From Candidatus Gastranaerophilales bacterium (GTDB lineage Bacteria > Cyanobacteriota > Vampirovibrionia > Gastranaerophilales > Gastranaerophilaceae), in assembly GCA_944327225.1 (NCBI GenBank), contig CALVGZ010000004.1, positions 1 through 64,000 on the forward strand: a stretch of DNA of 64,000 nt. Reading direction: 5' to 3'. Position numbers and translations under genes: made by a program. This document shows, piece after piece, positions 16,880 through 25,853 of this stretch (its first letter is position 1; each line of letters starts with the position of its first letter). Below the pieces are notes generated by a model. The model was not told the DNA's origin. It did no database searches and saw nothing but the letters and a program-made list of their open reading frames with translations.

Positions 16880-18427
16880 ATGTCGCTAAGTCAAAGTATG
16901 AATATTTCTTTGGGTTCTATGAAAAACAATCAGTACGCACTGACTGTAGTTGCCCAAAACATTGCTAACATTAATGTGGAAGGATATCATCGTCAAAGGG
17001 TTAATTTTGTGACGAATGAATATACCACAAATTGCAGAAATGTAATTGATACCATTAAAGGTATGAATGGAGCTAGTATTTCTTCCCTTACGGATTATAT
17101 TGATGAAGGAATGCTAAATGATTTAATTGGGAAAAATTCTGATGCTTCGTATTATAATACCTTGGTTGATGCCTTAGGGGATTTGGAAGATGTTGCTGAT
17201 GACCTTGGTGATAATGGTTTGAACGCTCTTTTGAATGATTTTTTTACTGCTAGTGCAAATCTTGAAAAATATCCTGCTGATATGGCTATAAGGCAGCAGT
17301 ACGTTCTTGCTGCTCAAAATGTAGCAGAAAAATTTAATGAAATTTCAAAAAAATATGACAGCATTCAAGAAGATAAATTCCAAACTGTCTCAATGGATGT
17401 TGACAGTGTAAATTCTCTTTTAGCTAAATTAGCTTCTGCAAACGAAGCCCATGCTAAGAACAATCAAAGTTCTGAAACTCAAGCAAATATAAATTCTATT
17501 TTAGAAGAATTATCTAATTATATAGATATTACAACCGATAAAAATGCTAATGGAACTGTTAATTTGTATATTGGCGGAATTGCAGTTGTTCAAGGCGGTG
17601 AGCAAAAATATAGTTTAAATGCAGAATTTGATTCTACAAATCCTGACCAAGCTGTAAAATTTACTTTGCAATCAACTGAAAATCCAGATTATATAATTGA
17701 AAACGGAATAAATGATTCCTTTAAGAGTGGCTCTATGAAGGCATATATTGAATTTTTAAATGGTTCAGGGGGTTCGTTTTCAAATATAAATGATATGAAA
17801 AGTGCTTTGAACAGTGCCGCATCCGCTTTTGCAAATGCTTTAAACGATGTTCAAACTTACGATAACGGAGATGTTTTTGCAGCTTCGATTACAACAGATG
17901 CTGACGGTAACTTGATTCTTGAAAAAGCTACAAATGCAATGTTTACAACAAGTGATGGAACAGGTGTATTTAATGCTTCAAATATCCAAGTTAACGCCGC
18001 TATAGTTGAAAATCCTTTCCTTGTTGCAGCGGCAAGAATTGATTTGGCTGATTATACGGATGAAAATGGCACTGTCGATTCTAATTGGATAAAAGCTGTC
18101 GGAAATTCCGATAATGCAACTGAAATCACTGCACTACAAAATGCTAAAATATGCAGTTATGGCGGCGGTGCCAATAATTGTACATTATCACAATTTTTAA
18201 CAAACAATGCCGCAAAAAACGGTATGGATTTGGCTAATTTAGAAGGCAAAGCCGATACTGCTCAGGGACTTGCCGATAGTGCGGCGACAAATTATTTAAA
18301 TCTTGTCGGGGTGAATTTGGATGAAGAATTATCCGATATGATTAAATACCAAAGAGCGTATGAAGCTTCTGCAAAGCTTTTTTCAACAATAAACGATCTT
18401 ATAGGTACAATAATCGGTATGGTATAG
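16880..18427 (+). CDS. flgK: Flagellar hook-associated protein 1, FlgK
   Basis: FlgK forms the first hook-filament junction layer. The N-terminus shows LTVVAQNIANINVEGYHRQRV, the flagellar rod-type helix. The C-terminus ends LSDMIKYQRAYEASAKLFSTINDLIGTIIGM, the matching family end. Between them is a family-specific D2 region (ALNDFFTASANLEKYPADMAIR is the conserved segment, seen here as LNDFFTASANLEKYPADMA). The 515-residue length is normal. Confidence 0.95.
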   Translation: MSLSQSMNISLGSMKNNQYALTVVAQNIANINVEGYHRQRVNFVTNEYTTNCRNVIDTIKGMNGASISSLTDYIDEGMLNDLIGKNSDASYYNTLVDALGDLEDVADDLGDNGLNALLNDFFTASANLEKYPADMAIRQQYVLAAQNVAEKFNEISKKYDSIQEDKFQTVSMDVDSVNSLLAKLASANEAHAKNNQSSETQANINSILEELSNYIDITTDKNANGTVNLYIGGIAVVQGGEQKYSLNAEFDSTNPDQAVKFTLQSTENPDYIIENGINDSFKSGSMKAYIEFLNGSGGSFSNINDMKSALNSAASAFANALNDVQTYDNGDVFAASITTDADGNLILEKATNAMFTTSDGTGVFNASNIQVNAAIVENPFLVAAARIDLADYTDENGTVDSNWIKAVGNSDNATEITALQNAKICSYGGGANNCTLSQFLTNNAAKNGMDLANLEGKADTAQGLADSAATNYLNLVGVNLDEELSDMIKYQRAYEASAKLFSTINDLIGTIIGMV

Positions 18428-18448
18428 TAATAAAAAAGGATTTTTATT

Positions 18449-19360
18449 ATGCGTGTTTCAACTTCTGTAATGACAAATCTTGCAACAAATTCTATGGGTA
18501 ATGCATACAATAATTATGCAAGTATTTTAGCTAAAATTGCTTCAAATAAAAATTTTACAAAAGTGTCAGAAAATGTTGTTGATGCCACAAGAGTATTAAA
18601 ATTGAATGATCAGCTGGCAAAATTGAATGAATATCAAAGTAATATTACTCATGCAACAAATGAAATGAATCTTGCTTATGATACATTAGCTAATGTAACG
18701 GAACAGTTAAGTGCTATTAATTCGTTAATTGTTGAAGCTGCTAATGTTACAACAACTCCTGATTCCGCTAAGGCAATAGCAGAAGAAATCAAACAGCGGG
18801 TTGCAACAATTAGTGATGAGATGAATACAAAATATATGGATAATTATATTTTTTCGGGTACTTATATCTATGAACAGCCTTATGTTACAAATGATGCAGG
18901 TGAAATTATATATCAGGGAAGTTCTGATGCTGCAGGTGAACGCAATTTAACAATTTCAGAAGATACTACATTTACATATAATTTTACCGGAGAAGCAATA
19001 TTCGGTAAGCAAGACGGGGTTAATGATTTCTTTTCTCAAATGAGAGATTTAAATAATTTATTAAATGCTGATTCACTTGATTATGACGCAATTAGAGAAA
19101 AATTAAGTGTTTTAGATTCAGCTACAAGAGGAATAACTATTGCAAATGGTCAGATTTCGGCTAAAGTTTCAAAACTTGAGTCTACTCAAGAAATTAATAA
19201 TGACACAATTACTTCTCTAACCGAGAAGAAGGTTGATTTGGAAGAAGTAGACATAACCAAAGCGGCAACTGAGCTTGCAAGTGCCCAAACAGCCCTTCAG
19301 GCAAGCTATCAAATAGGAACGGCAATCTTAGGAAGTGTTTCCTTGCTTGATTACCTATAA
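18449..19360 (+). CDS. flgL: Flagellar hook-associated protein 3, FlgL
   Basis: A 303-residue flagellin-like protein that forms the second junction layer. The N-terminus (RVSTSVMTNLATNSMGNAYN, then NQLAKLNEYQSNI-like region) and the C-terminus (ITKAATELASAQTALQASYQ) show the paired helices of the flagellin fold. It is 21 bp after flgK and is the last gene of the operon. No filament flagellin gene is in the window. Confidence 0.93.
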   Translation: MRVSTSVMTNLATNSMGNAYNNYASILAKIASNKNFTKVSENVVDATRVLKLNDQLAKLNEYQSNITHATNEMNLAYDTLANVTEQLSAINSLIVEAANVTTTPDSAKAIAEEIKQRVATISDEMNTKYMDNYIFSGTYIYEQPYVTNDAGEIIYQGSSDAAGERNLTISEDTTFTYNFTGEAIFGKQDGVNDFFSQMRDLNNLLNADSLDYDAIREKLSVLDSATRGITIANGQISAKVSKLESTQEINNDTITSLTEKKVDLEEVDITKAATELASAQTALQASYQIGTAILGSVSLLDYL

Positions 19361-19388
19361 ATTAAACTGAATTTAAACTTACCATTGT

Positions 19389-19416
19389 CCTCTTATAAAT
19401 TTAAGAGGCTTTTTTT
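19389..19416 (+). terminator. Intrinsic terminator of the flagellar operon
   Basis: A 7-bp stem (CCTCTTA with TAAGAGG) around a 6-nt loop is followed by CTTTTTTTA. It lies 29 bp after the flgL stop. Confidence 0.88.
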
Positions 19417-19471
19417 ATACTTACATTATAAACCGTAAGATGTATTTTTCCATAAAAATCATCCGTATGAA

Positions 19472-21388
19472 TTACATTTTTTTAAATTCTTCAATTGAAT
19501 AGATGAAGGCTTCAACAAGTTCTTTTGAATATTTTTTATTTGCATTTTGTTTAATTTCTTCTATGGCTTCATCTATTGTGTATGCCTTTCTGTATGGACG
19601 GTAAGAAATCATTGCAAAATAGCTGTCTGTAATTAAAATTATTTGAGAAGTGGTCGGGATTTCTTCCCCTTTTTTGTTGCTTGGGTATCCTGTTCCATCC
19701 CAATTTTCGTGGTGATGTTCAATAATAGGGATAATGTTCGAAACTGAACTTATTGGTTTTAGAATTTCTTGAGCTCCGACTATGGGGTGTTTCTTAATTT
19801 CATCTTTTTCTTTTTGATTAAGAGGTGCCGGTTTTTTAAGAAGTTCTTTCGGCATCATGGTATTTCCAATGTCATACAATAACATTGCGATTTTTAATTT
19901 GTCTATATCCGCTTTTGAAAGATTCATTCTTTTTGCAATTAAAGTTGCAAGAGTAACTTTGTTTTTTGTGCTTCCTTCTTGATAAAGCGGAAAATATGAT
20001 TTCGAAATTGAATCAACTATGCTATATAGCATTTCTTGAGTTGATGTTCCGGATGAGTCGGTTTGTTTCAGTTGTAATTTTTCTATTAAGTCAGATGCAA
20101 CTTTTTTATTAAATGGAATTCTATGCTGAGTCAGTATGTCGACAAACGCATCAATTGCAATATCTTGCCAAGAAGTCATATTGTCGGTATCTGCGAGTGT
20201 TACTTGATTTCTGCCTTTTTGTTTCGATGAATACATAGCTTTATCGCACATTTCAAAAAGTTCATCAATGTTTGTTGTTTGTTCTATGAAACTGGCTACT
20301 CCTAATGAAGCTGTTATTCCACCTTCTAATCCTTCGATTTTGGCTGATTCTATTGAACTTCTAATACGTTCGGCAGCCGCAATTCCCCCTTTTGCGTCAA
20401 TTCCTGGTAGTATTATAAAAAATTCTTCTCCGCCAAAACGAGAAGGAATATCAACACTTCTTGCATTTTTAATTATTACGTTTGCTATTGTAGCGATTGC
20501 TTTATCGCCCATAGAGTGTCCGTAAGTATCATTGATTTTTTTAAGATGGTCAAGATCTAGCCCTATAAGGCAAAAAGGCTGTTTGGTTCTAAGAGAACGT
20601 GTTGCTTCACGATGAAGAGCATCTTCAAAAAACCTTCTGTTAAAAAGATTGGTCAGATGGTCTGTTACGGCTTGTTTTTTAACTGTTTCAAAAAGATTTG
20701 CTATTGTAATAGCTAATTCAATTTGTCTTGCAAAGAGATTTAAAAAACTTAATTCATCGTCTTTTAGTTCTTTTCTGGGGGAAAATACGGATAAAAAACC
20801 ACTAAATTGGTCTTTTACGGAAATTGGAAATATTATTATTGTTTTGACATCATTATTTTCAGCATATTCTTTGCATGCTTCTTCTTTTATATTCGGAATA
20901 TTGTCTTCAATAAAATCTTTTAGACTGATATAGTAACTTATTTCTTTATTTTTAACTGCATTTTCAATTATTCCGTTTTCTTTTGGATACAGTTTAAAAT
21001 CATAGATGTTTTCATCTGTTAAATTAGACATTTTTGTTGAAAAGTCATTTTCAAGATAGGTTTTAAGAGCGTAACAGGGACCTTTTTCGTCATATTGTTT
21101 TTGTGCAATGAAACTGTATATATAGCCGAATTCGCCGTATAAACTGGAAACTATGGTCTCCAATACGCTTGACAATGGTCTTGATGAATTCATCATATCC
21201 CAGACTTGTTCCAGCGTTAAAAGAGTTTGATTGGCAAGACGTAACTCTTCTGTACGCTGGGCAATTTCACGCTCAAGAACTATGTTTCTCTGGTATACCT
21301 CATAAACATCTTTTGTTTCTTCGGCAATTTTGCTTTCTACGTCTTTTAATTTTTTTGCGGATTGTGAAATCCAATCTAATATTCCCAT
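19472..21388 (-). CDS. GAF-GGDEF-HD-GYP protein with degenerate HD motif
   Basis: A 638-residue cytoplasmic signalling protein. Order: coiled-coil N-terminus (about 10-60), a GAF-like sensor (about 65-230), GGDEF domain (about 235-395), HD-GYP domain (about 430-638). The GGDEF domain looks active, with RFGGEEF near residue 314 and the inhibitory RxxD site intact as RSVD, so it can probably make cyclic di-GMP. In the HD-GYP domain the GYP signature is present (HHHENWDGTGYP), but the metal-binding HD of HDIGK reads YDIGN near residue 503. This loss should weaken or abolish phosphodiesterase activity. It may act as a cyclase with a binding-only second domain. Its place between the flagellar operon and pilT suggests a role in motility. 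Confidence 0.9.
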   Translation of the reverse strand: MGILDWISQSAKKLKDVESKIAEETKDVYEVYQRNIVLEREIAQRTEELRLANQTLLTLEQVWDMMNSSRPLSSVLETIVSSLYGEFGYIYSFIAQKQYDEKGPCYALKTYLENDFSTKMSNLTDENIYDFKLYPKENGIIENAVKNKEISYYISLKDFIEDNIPNIKEEACKEYAENNDVKTIIIFPISVKDQFSGFLSVFSPRKELKDDELSFLNLFARQIELAITIANLFETVKKQAVTDHLTNLFNRRFFEDALHREATRSLRTKQPFCLIGLDLDHLKKINDTYGHSMGDKAIATIANVIIKNARSVDIPSRFGGEEFFIILPGIDAKGGIAAAERIRSSIESAKIEGLEGGITASLGVASFIEQTTNIDELFEMCDKAMYSSKQKGRNQVTLADTDNMTSWQDIAIDAFVDILTQHRIPFNKKVASDLIEKLQLKQTDSSGTSTQEMLYSIVDSISKSYFPLYQEGSTKNKVTLATLIAKRMNLSKADIDKLKIAMLLYDIGNTMMPKELLKKPAPLNQKEKDEIKKHPIVGAQEILKPISSVSNIIPIIEHHHENWDGTGYPSNKKGEEIPTTSQIILITDSYFAMISYRPYRKAYTIDEAIEEIKQNANKKYSKELVEAFIYSIEEFKKM

Positions 21389-21508
21389 AGGTTGATTATA
21401 ACCTAATATTTTAAAAAAAGTAAAGAAAATAGTTTAAATTGTTGATTAACAAAATAATCAATCATAGTATGCTTAGAACTATATAAATTGTAACGATAGG
21501 ATAAATTT

Positions 21509-22600
21509 ATGGTAATTGAAGAAATTTTAGAGTTGGCTGTTTCAAAAAAAGCAAGTGATATACATATATCAGCAAATTTACCGCCGGTACTCAGAATAGA
21601 TGGAAAGTTGTTTAGGACAAATTTGCCTATTTTATCTTCTGATGACGTTGAAACAATAATTTTCCCCATTTTATCAAATGATCAAAGACGGGAATTAGAA
21701 CAAAATTGGGAATTGGATCTTGGTTATGGACTCCACGGTGTTGGACGTTTCCGTGTGAATGTGTATCGAGATAAAGGTTCTTATGCTGCTGCATTTAGAA
21801 CAATTAATTCAACTCCTCCGAATTTTGACGATTTGGGATTGCCTGATGTCATGAAAAAAATTGCCGAACGCCCTCGTGGTTTAATTCTTGTAACGGGTCC
21901 GACGGGGTCAGGTAAATCAACAACTCTTGCTGCTATGATTGACTATATTAATTCAACAAGGGTAGAACATGTTTTAACAATAGAAGATCCTATTGAATTT
22001 ATTCATCAAAGTAAAAAATGTGTAATTCATCAACGTGAATTGGGACAAGATACAAAATCAGTTGCAAATGCTCTTAAATCAGCTTTACGTGAAGATCCTG
22101 ATGTTATATTGGTTGGAGAAATGAGAGATCTTGAAACTATGCGTCTTGCTTTAACTGCAGCAGAAACAGGTCACTTAGTTTTAGGTACATTGCATACTTC
22201 GAGTGCTTCTCAAACAATAGATAGAATTGTGGACATTTTCCCAGAGGTTCAGCAACAGCAAATAAGATTGCAGCTTTCTATAAGTCTTGTTGCAGTATTT
22301 TCTCAATGTTTACTTCCTAAGCTTCAACCAAACGGTATGAAAAAAGGACGTGTAATGGCTCAAGAGATTATGATAGTTAATTCGGCAATTGCGAATTTAA
22401 TCAGAGAACAAAAGACTGCTCAAATTTATTCTGCAATTCAGACAGGAACAGGAATGGGCATGCAGACATTAGATATGTGTTTAAAGGATTTGGTTAATAA
22501 AAAACTTGTAGATCCTATTGATGCACTTGCAAAATCCCAAAGACCCGAAGAATTTAAGCGTTCTATCGGGATGATGGATAGCGGACACAGTTTTATGTAA
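21509..22600 (+). CDS. pilT: Type IV pilus retraction ATPase PilT
   Basis: A 363-residue hexameric secretion-type ATPase. It shows the N-terminal ASDIHISANLPPVLRIDG, Walker A GPTGSGKST, an Asp box LTIEDPIEFIH, Walker B DVILVGEMRD, the His box TGHLVLGTLHTSSASQTIDRI, and the AIRNLIRE-like AIANLIREQKTAQ near the end. PilT powers pilus retraction and twitching. It is a lone gene here; no pilus assembly genes are adjacent. Confidence 0.95.
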   Translation: MVIEEILELAVSKKASDIHISANLPPVLRIDGKLFRTNLPILSSDDVETIIFPILSNDQRRELEQNWELDLGYGLHGVGRFRVNVYRDKGSYAAAFRTINSTPPNFDDLGLPDVMKKIAERPRGLILVTGPTGSGKSTTLAAMIDYINSTRVEHVLTIEDPIEFIHQSKKCVIHQRELGQDTKSVANALKSALREDPDVILVGEMRDLETMRLALTAAETGHLVLGTLHTSSASQTIDRIVDIFPEVQQQQIRLQLSISLVAVFSQCLLPKLQPNGMKKGRVMAQEIMIVNSAIANLIREQKTAQIYSAIQTGTGMGMQTLDMCLKDLVNKKLVDPIDALAKSQRPEEFKRSIGMMDSGHSFM

Positions 22601-22679
22601 TTGTTAAGAAACTATAAAATAAATAAAATTAATATTTGTAAAAATTTATGTTCCTGTTAAAATTATTATACGTTATAAA

Positions 22680-22717
22680 ATTAATAGAATGTCCCAGGTT
22701 GCGGACATTCTATTAAT
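22680..22717 (+). other. Strong hairpin upstream of rpmG
   Basis: A perfect 15-bp inverted repeat (5' arm ATTAATAGAATGTCC) flanks an 8-nt loop. It is not followed by a T run, so it is not a standard terminator. A TATAAA lies at 22673-22678 just before it, so the hairpin may sit at the very 5' end of the rpmG-secE-nusG transcript and affect stability or processing. It could also mark the 3' end of the pilT message. Confidence 0.6.
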
Positions 22718-22761
22718 AAGAAGATGTTAAAAGTTTTAGACCCCAAGAAAGGCAGTAGACA

Positions 22762-22929
22762 ATGGGAATCAAAGGTAAAAACGATAAAATGGTAGTTCTT
22801 GCTTGCGAAAACTGCAAAGAAAGAAACTATACAACTACTAAAAATAAAAAAACGAATAAAGAAAGAATGGAGTTGAACAAATATTGTCCGACTTGTAGAA
22901 AACATACTGTTCATAAGGAAACTAAATAA
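22762..22929 (+). CDS. rpmG: 50S ribosomal protein L33
   Basis: A 55-residue protein reading [20 protein letters not shown] and ending [17 protein letters not shown]. It has the two CxxC pairs of the zinc-binding form of L33. The AAGAAAGG site lies upstream. It leads the cluster rpmG, tRNA-Trp, secE, nusG, rplK, rplA, a common bacterial order. Confidence 0.93.
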   Translation: MGIKGKNDKMVVLACENCKERNYTTTKNKKTNKERMELNKYCPTCRKHTVHKETK

Positions 22930-22946
22930 AGATTTATGCTAAATTA

Positions 22947-23019
22947 GCGTCCTTAGTTCAGTTGGTAGAACGTCGGTCTCCAAAACCGGATGTCGAGGGT
23001 TCGAGTCCTTCAGGGCGCG
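22947..23019 (+). tRNA. trnW: tRNA-Trp (anticodon CCA)
   Basis: A 73-base cloverleaf. The acceptor stem pairs GCGTCCT with AGGGCGC (one G-T pair), the D stem pairs GTTC with GAAC, the anticodon loop is CTCCAAA giving CCA, and the T arm is GAGGG-TTCGAGT-CCTTC. The CCA tail is not encoded. It lies between rpmG and secE, a frequent place for this gene. Confidence 0.97.
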
Positions 23020-23045
23020 ATTTAAAAAGTGGAAAGTAATATAAT

Positions 23046-23264
23046 ATGGCACCTGTTGAAAAAAATGTAGCAAAAAATGATTATAAGGAGATGTTAACAA
23101 CCTATTTTAAGGGTGTTAAGGCGGAATGGTCAAAAGTTTCTTGGCCTACACGTAAACAAGTTATTGTTGAAACAGGAATTGTATTGGCTGTTGTTATATT
23201 TTTTACTTTGGTTGTATATTTTATGGATATTATTTTTAAAGCTCTTTTGGGTCTAATTAAGTAA
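23046..23264 (+). CDS. secE: Preprotein translocase subunit SecE
   Basis: A 72-residue single-span form of SecE. The amphipathic segment GVKAEWSKVSWPTRKQV is the family signature, followed by one membrane helix (about residues 42-70). SecE holds the SecY channel together. It has a GGAAAG ribosome binding site and is followed 10 bp later by nusG, as in most bacteria. Confidence 0.96.
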   Translation: MAPVEKNVAKNDYKEMLTTYFKGVKAEWSKVSWPTRKQVIVETGIVLAVVIFFTLVVYFMDIIFKALLGLIK

Positions 23265-23274
23265 AGGTTGAAAA

Positions 23275-23922
23275 ATGGCAGAAAAAGAAAACAAAATGCA
23301 AAATTCTTCAAATGAAAACATTAATGAAAACGTTAATGAAAATGTCGAGGAAAATATTTACATAAGTAAGGAACCTACTCATAATGTTGAAAAGGCTCCT
23401 AAAAAAAGATGGTATGTTGTACATACGTATTCCGGATACGAAAATAAGGTTAAAGTTAACCTTGAAAAACGTATTGAATATATGAATATGGGTGAGAAGA
23501 TTTTTAGAATCGAGGTTCCTCAAAAGACTATCACTCAAGTTCGTGCCGGCAAAAAAACAAAAAAAGAAGAAAAAATTTTCCCAGGGTATGTATTGGTTGA
23601 GATGATCATGGACGATGATTCCTGGTATGTTGTAAGACATACGGCAGGAGTTACCAAGTTTGTCGGAACTGCTAAGAAGCCGATTCCTGCTAAAGATTCT
23701 GAAATTAAAAAGATTATTCATAGAGGTCAACAAACAACAGCAAAAATTGAACTTGATGTTAAGGTTGGTGATAAAGTACGTATTGTTTCCGGACCTTTTG
23801 CGGAATTTATCGGGGATATTACCGAAGTTTATCCTGATAAATCAAAATTAAGAGCTATGGTGTCTATATTTGGTCGTGAGACACCTGTAGAGTTAGAATA
23901 TAAACAAATTCAAAAAGTATAA
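23275..23922 (+). CDS. nusG: Transcription termination/antitermination protein NusG
   Basis: A 215-residue protein. The NGN domain begins KKRWYVVHTYSGYENKVK, contains FPGYVLVEM and WYVVRHTAGVTKFVG, and the KOW domain reads KVGDKVRIVSGPFAEFIG. An acidic, Asn/Glu-rich tail of about 40 residues with NENINENVNENVEEN precedes the NGN domain and is longer than in E. coli. NusG links RNA polymerase to Rho or the ribosome. Confidence 0.96.
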   Translation: MAEKENKMQNSSNENINENVNENVEENIYISKEPTHNVEKAPKKRWYVVHTYSGYENKVKVNLEKRIEYMNMGEKIFRIEVPQKTITQVRAGKKTKKEEKIFPGYVLVEMIMDDDSWYVVRHTAGVTKFVGTAKKPIPAKDSEIKKIIHRGQQTTAKIELDVKVGDKVRIVSGPFAEFIGDITEVYPDKSKLRAMVSIFGRETPVELEYKQIQKV

Positions 23923-23930
23923 TGTGCAAA

Positions 23931-23962
23931 AGTGGAAGGGTTAAAAACCCGTAAGTACCACG
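23931..23962 (+). promoter_or_regulatory. Structured leader element before rplK
   Basis: GTGG (23932-23935) can pair with CCAC (23958-23961), and inside it GGG pairs with CCC around a short A-rich loop, leaving a GTAAGTA internal loop. A second element before rplA shares the TGG, GG, CC and TACCAC layout. The form fits the L1-binding sites known in rplKA leaders, where L1 represses its own mRNA. This is inference from layout. Confidence 0.5.
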
Positions 23963-23975
23963 AAAGGAGAATAAA

Positions 23976-24413
23976 ATGGCACCGAAATCAAACAAAAAAA
24001 TTACCGGTAAAATTAAACTTCAAATTGAAGCCGGAAAAGCAAATCCATCGCCTCCGGTTGGCCCTGCTTTAGGTCAAAAGGGCGTTAATATTATGGATTT
24101 TTGTAAACAGTTTAATGAAAGAACTGCTTCTCAAGCAGGTTACATTATTCCTGTTGTTATTGATGTTTATGAAGACAGATCATTTGATTTTGTTGTAAAA
24201 TCGCCACCGGCGGCAGTTTTAATTAAAAAAGAATTAAATCTTCCAAAGGGTTCATCTGTTCCGAATAAAACAAAAGTTGCTCAAATTACTCAAGAACAAC
24301 TTGAAAAAATCGCAAAAATTAAAATGAATGACTTAAATGCAACGTCACTTGAGGCTGCTGTTGAAATGATTAAAGGCACTGCAAGGGCTATGGGTGTTAC
24401 TGTTGCACAATAG
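23976..24413 (+). CDS. rplK: 50S ribosomal protein L11
   Basis: A 145-residue L11. It begins after [20 protein letters not shown] with [21 protein letters not shown], and ends [14 protein letters not shown]. These are standard L11 segments of the GTPase-associated centre that binds 23S rRNA and contacts release factors and EF-G. A strong AAAGGAG precedes the ATG. Confidence 0.98.
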   Translation: MAPKSNKKITGKIKLQIEAGKANPSPPVGPALGQKGVNIMDFCKQFNERTASQAGYIIPVVIDVYEDRSFDFVVKSPPAAVLIKKELNLPKGSSVPNKTKVAQITQEQLEKIAKIKMNDLNATSLEAAVEMIKGTARAMGVTVAQ

Positions 24414-24417
24414 TTTA

Positions 24418-24449
24418 GATGGGAGGCAGTTTTTGCCGCTAATTACCAC
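24418..24449 (+). promoter_or_regulatory. Structured element before rplA
   Basis: TGG (24420-24422) faces CCA (24446-24448), and an inner hairpin pairs GGCA (24425-24428) with TGCC (24434-24437). The internal loop reads GCTAATTA. It resembles the element before rplK and shares the exact sequence taccacgaaagga at its 3' side. A duplicated L1 control site is likely. Confidence 0.5.
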
Positions 24450-24464
24450 GAAAGGAAGAAAATA

Positions 24465-25190
24465 ATGTCAAAATTAACAAAAAAACAAAAGAAAATAAAT
24501 GAAATGATGGAAGGGTTTGTTCAACCTACATCTGCTCTTGAAGCAATAAAAAAACTTCAAGAAGTTGCAAGTGCAACATCAAAATTTGATGAGACATTAG
24601 AATGTCACATGCGTCTTGGTATTGATGTAAAACATGCTGATCAGCAAATTAGATCTACAACTGTTTTGCCTGCCGGTCTTGGCAAGGAAGTTAGAGTTTG
24701 CGTTATCGCAAAGGCTGATCTTGTTTCTGCAGCTAAGGAAGCCGGTGCAAATGAAGCCGGTTCCGAAGAAATAATCGATAAAATAGCTGGCGGATGGTTC
24801 GAGTTCGATACCTTGATTGCAACGCCTGATATGATGCCAAAGCTTGGTAAATTAGGTAGAGTACTTGGTCCTAAGGGCTTAATGCCAAACCCAAAGACTG
24901 GTACGGTTACGGTTGATGTAGCTAAAGCCGTTAAGGATGCTAAAGCAGGTAAAGTTGAATTTCGTGCTGATAAGCAAGGTATGATTCACGTACCGTTGGG
25001 TAAAATGAAATTTTCAACAGATGATTTGATGAAAAATTTTGTAACTTTAGCTGATGCAGTATTAAAAGCAAAGCCATCAAGTGCTAAAGGTACATATTTA
25101 AAATCGGTTTACCTTTCAACTACTATGGGTCCCGGTATTAAATTGGATGCTAAAAATACTCCGGCTGAAGTTAAGGCTTATGTCGGCTAG
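24465..25190 (+). CDS. rplA: 50S ribosomal protein L1
   Basis: A 241-residue L1. The sequence includes [20 protein letters not shown], the [18 protein letters not shown] signature and the C-terminal [17 protein letters not shown]1 binds the mobile L1 stalk of the ribosome and often represses its own operon. The next gene is a GtrA-family membrane protein, not rplJ, so the usual rplJ-rplL-rpoB block is not attached here. Confidence 0.98.
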   Translation: MSKLTKKQKKINEMMEGFVQPTSALEAIKKLQEVASATSKFDETLECHMRLGIDVKHADQQIRSTTVLPAGLGKEVRVCVIAKADLVSAAKEAGANEAGSEEIIDKIAGGWFEFDTLIATPDMMPKLGKLGRVLGPKGLMPNPKTGTVTVDVAKAVKDAKAGKVEFRADKQGMIHVPLGKMKFSTDDLMKNFVTLADAVLKAKPSSAKGTYLKSVYLSTTMGPGIKLDAKNTPAEVKAYVG

Positions 25191-25662
25191 TATAATGCAA
25201 AATATATTTGAAAGCACAGCCTATAAGAAGTTTAGGGCTGTGCTTTCTTTAATTTTTCATTATTTTCATAAGAAATTTTTATGGGGTATATTTAAAAGAA
25301 TTGATGAAAAATTTTTTAAGTTTTTGTTTGTAGGTTTTTTAAATACTGTTGTAAGTTATCTATTATATGCTTTTTTTGTCGTTGTTGGCTTAATTCCAAA
25401 TTTGGCACTCTTTTTTCAGTATATTTTAGGTGTTTTGTGGAATTTTAAAACTACGGGAGTTATAGTTTTTAAAAATCATAATAATAAACTTATATTTAAG
25501 TTTATTGGAACTTATATAATTACGTTTTTTATAAATAGTTTATTTTTAAATATACTAGCAGTACAAATTGGGCTTAACGAATATTTATCGCAAGCTATAC
25601 TTGTACTTCCTGTTGCACTTTTATCGTTTTTATTATTTAAATTTTGGGTATTTAAGGAATAA
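25180..25662 (+). CDS. GtrA-family membrane protein
   Basis: A protein of about 160 residues with four membrane segments, beginning from [20 protein letters not shown] and later [18 protein letters not shown], matching the GtrA/DPMS family. These proteins move or present polyprenyl-linked sugars for cell-surface glycosylation. ATG 25180 overlaps the rplA end by 11 bp and follows AAGG closely; ATG 25195 is an alternative with no clear ribosome binding site. A GtrA gene following rplA is odd and may reflect rearrangement. Confidence 0.8.
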   Translation: MSASIMQNIFESTAYKKFRAVLSLIFHYFHKKFLWGIFKRIDEKFFKFLFVGFLNTVVSYLLYAFFVVVGLIPNLALFFQYILGVLWNFKTTGVIVFKNHNNKLIFKFIGTYIITFFINSLFLNILAVQIGLNEYLSQAILVLPVALLSFLLFKFWVFKE

Positions 25663-25664
25663 TT

Positions 25665-25781
25665 TTATAAGCAGTACATTAGACCGTAAAGAGTCAAAAT
25701 ACCTACAGAGCTTATCACAATCCAAAAGTGGGTCATGGGGTGTAAGTTATTCCATATTTCAATAATAGTTGTCTTCAGCAT
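25665..25781 (-). CDS. Possible small membrane protein, 38 residues
   Basis: A short minus-strand frame encodes a peptide starting MLKTTIIEIWNNLHPMTHFW, followed by a hydrophobic stretch (VISSVGILTLYGLMY) long enough for one membrane helix. A TATAAT-like box lies just upstream of the ATG, but there is no Shine-Dalgarno. It fills most of the spacer between the GtrA gene and the next convergent gene. It could be a real small protein or chance. Confidence 0.3.
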   Translation of the reverse strand: MLKTTIIEIWNNLHPMTHFWIVISSVGILTLYGLMYCL

Positions 25782-25853
25782 AGGTTGATTATATACTTAA
25801 TTAAATTTTTTTTAATCATCCTTGCATATTAGTTCATTTGATTGAATTTAAAA

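Noticed and set aside
22680..22717. Intrinsic terminator of pilT
   Set aside because: The stem is strong but no T run follows on the plus strand, so I list it as a hairpin of unknown role.
22681..22914. Minus-strand 77-residue frame
   Set aside because: It is antisense to rpmG, whose L33 cysteine motifs and ribosome binding site are clear.
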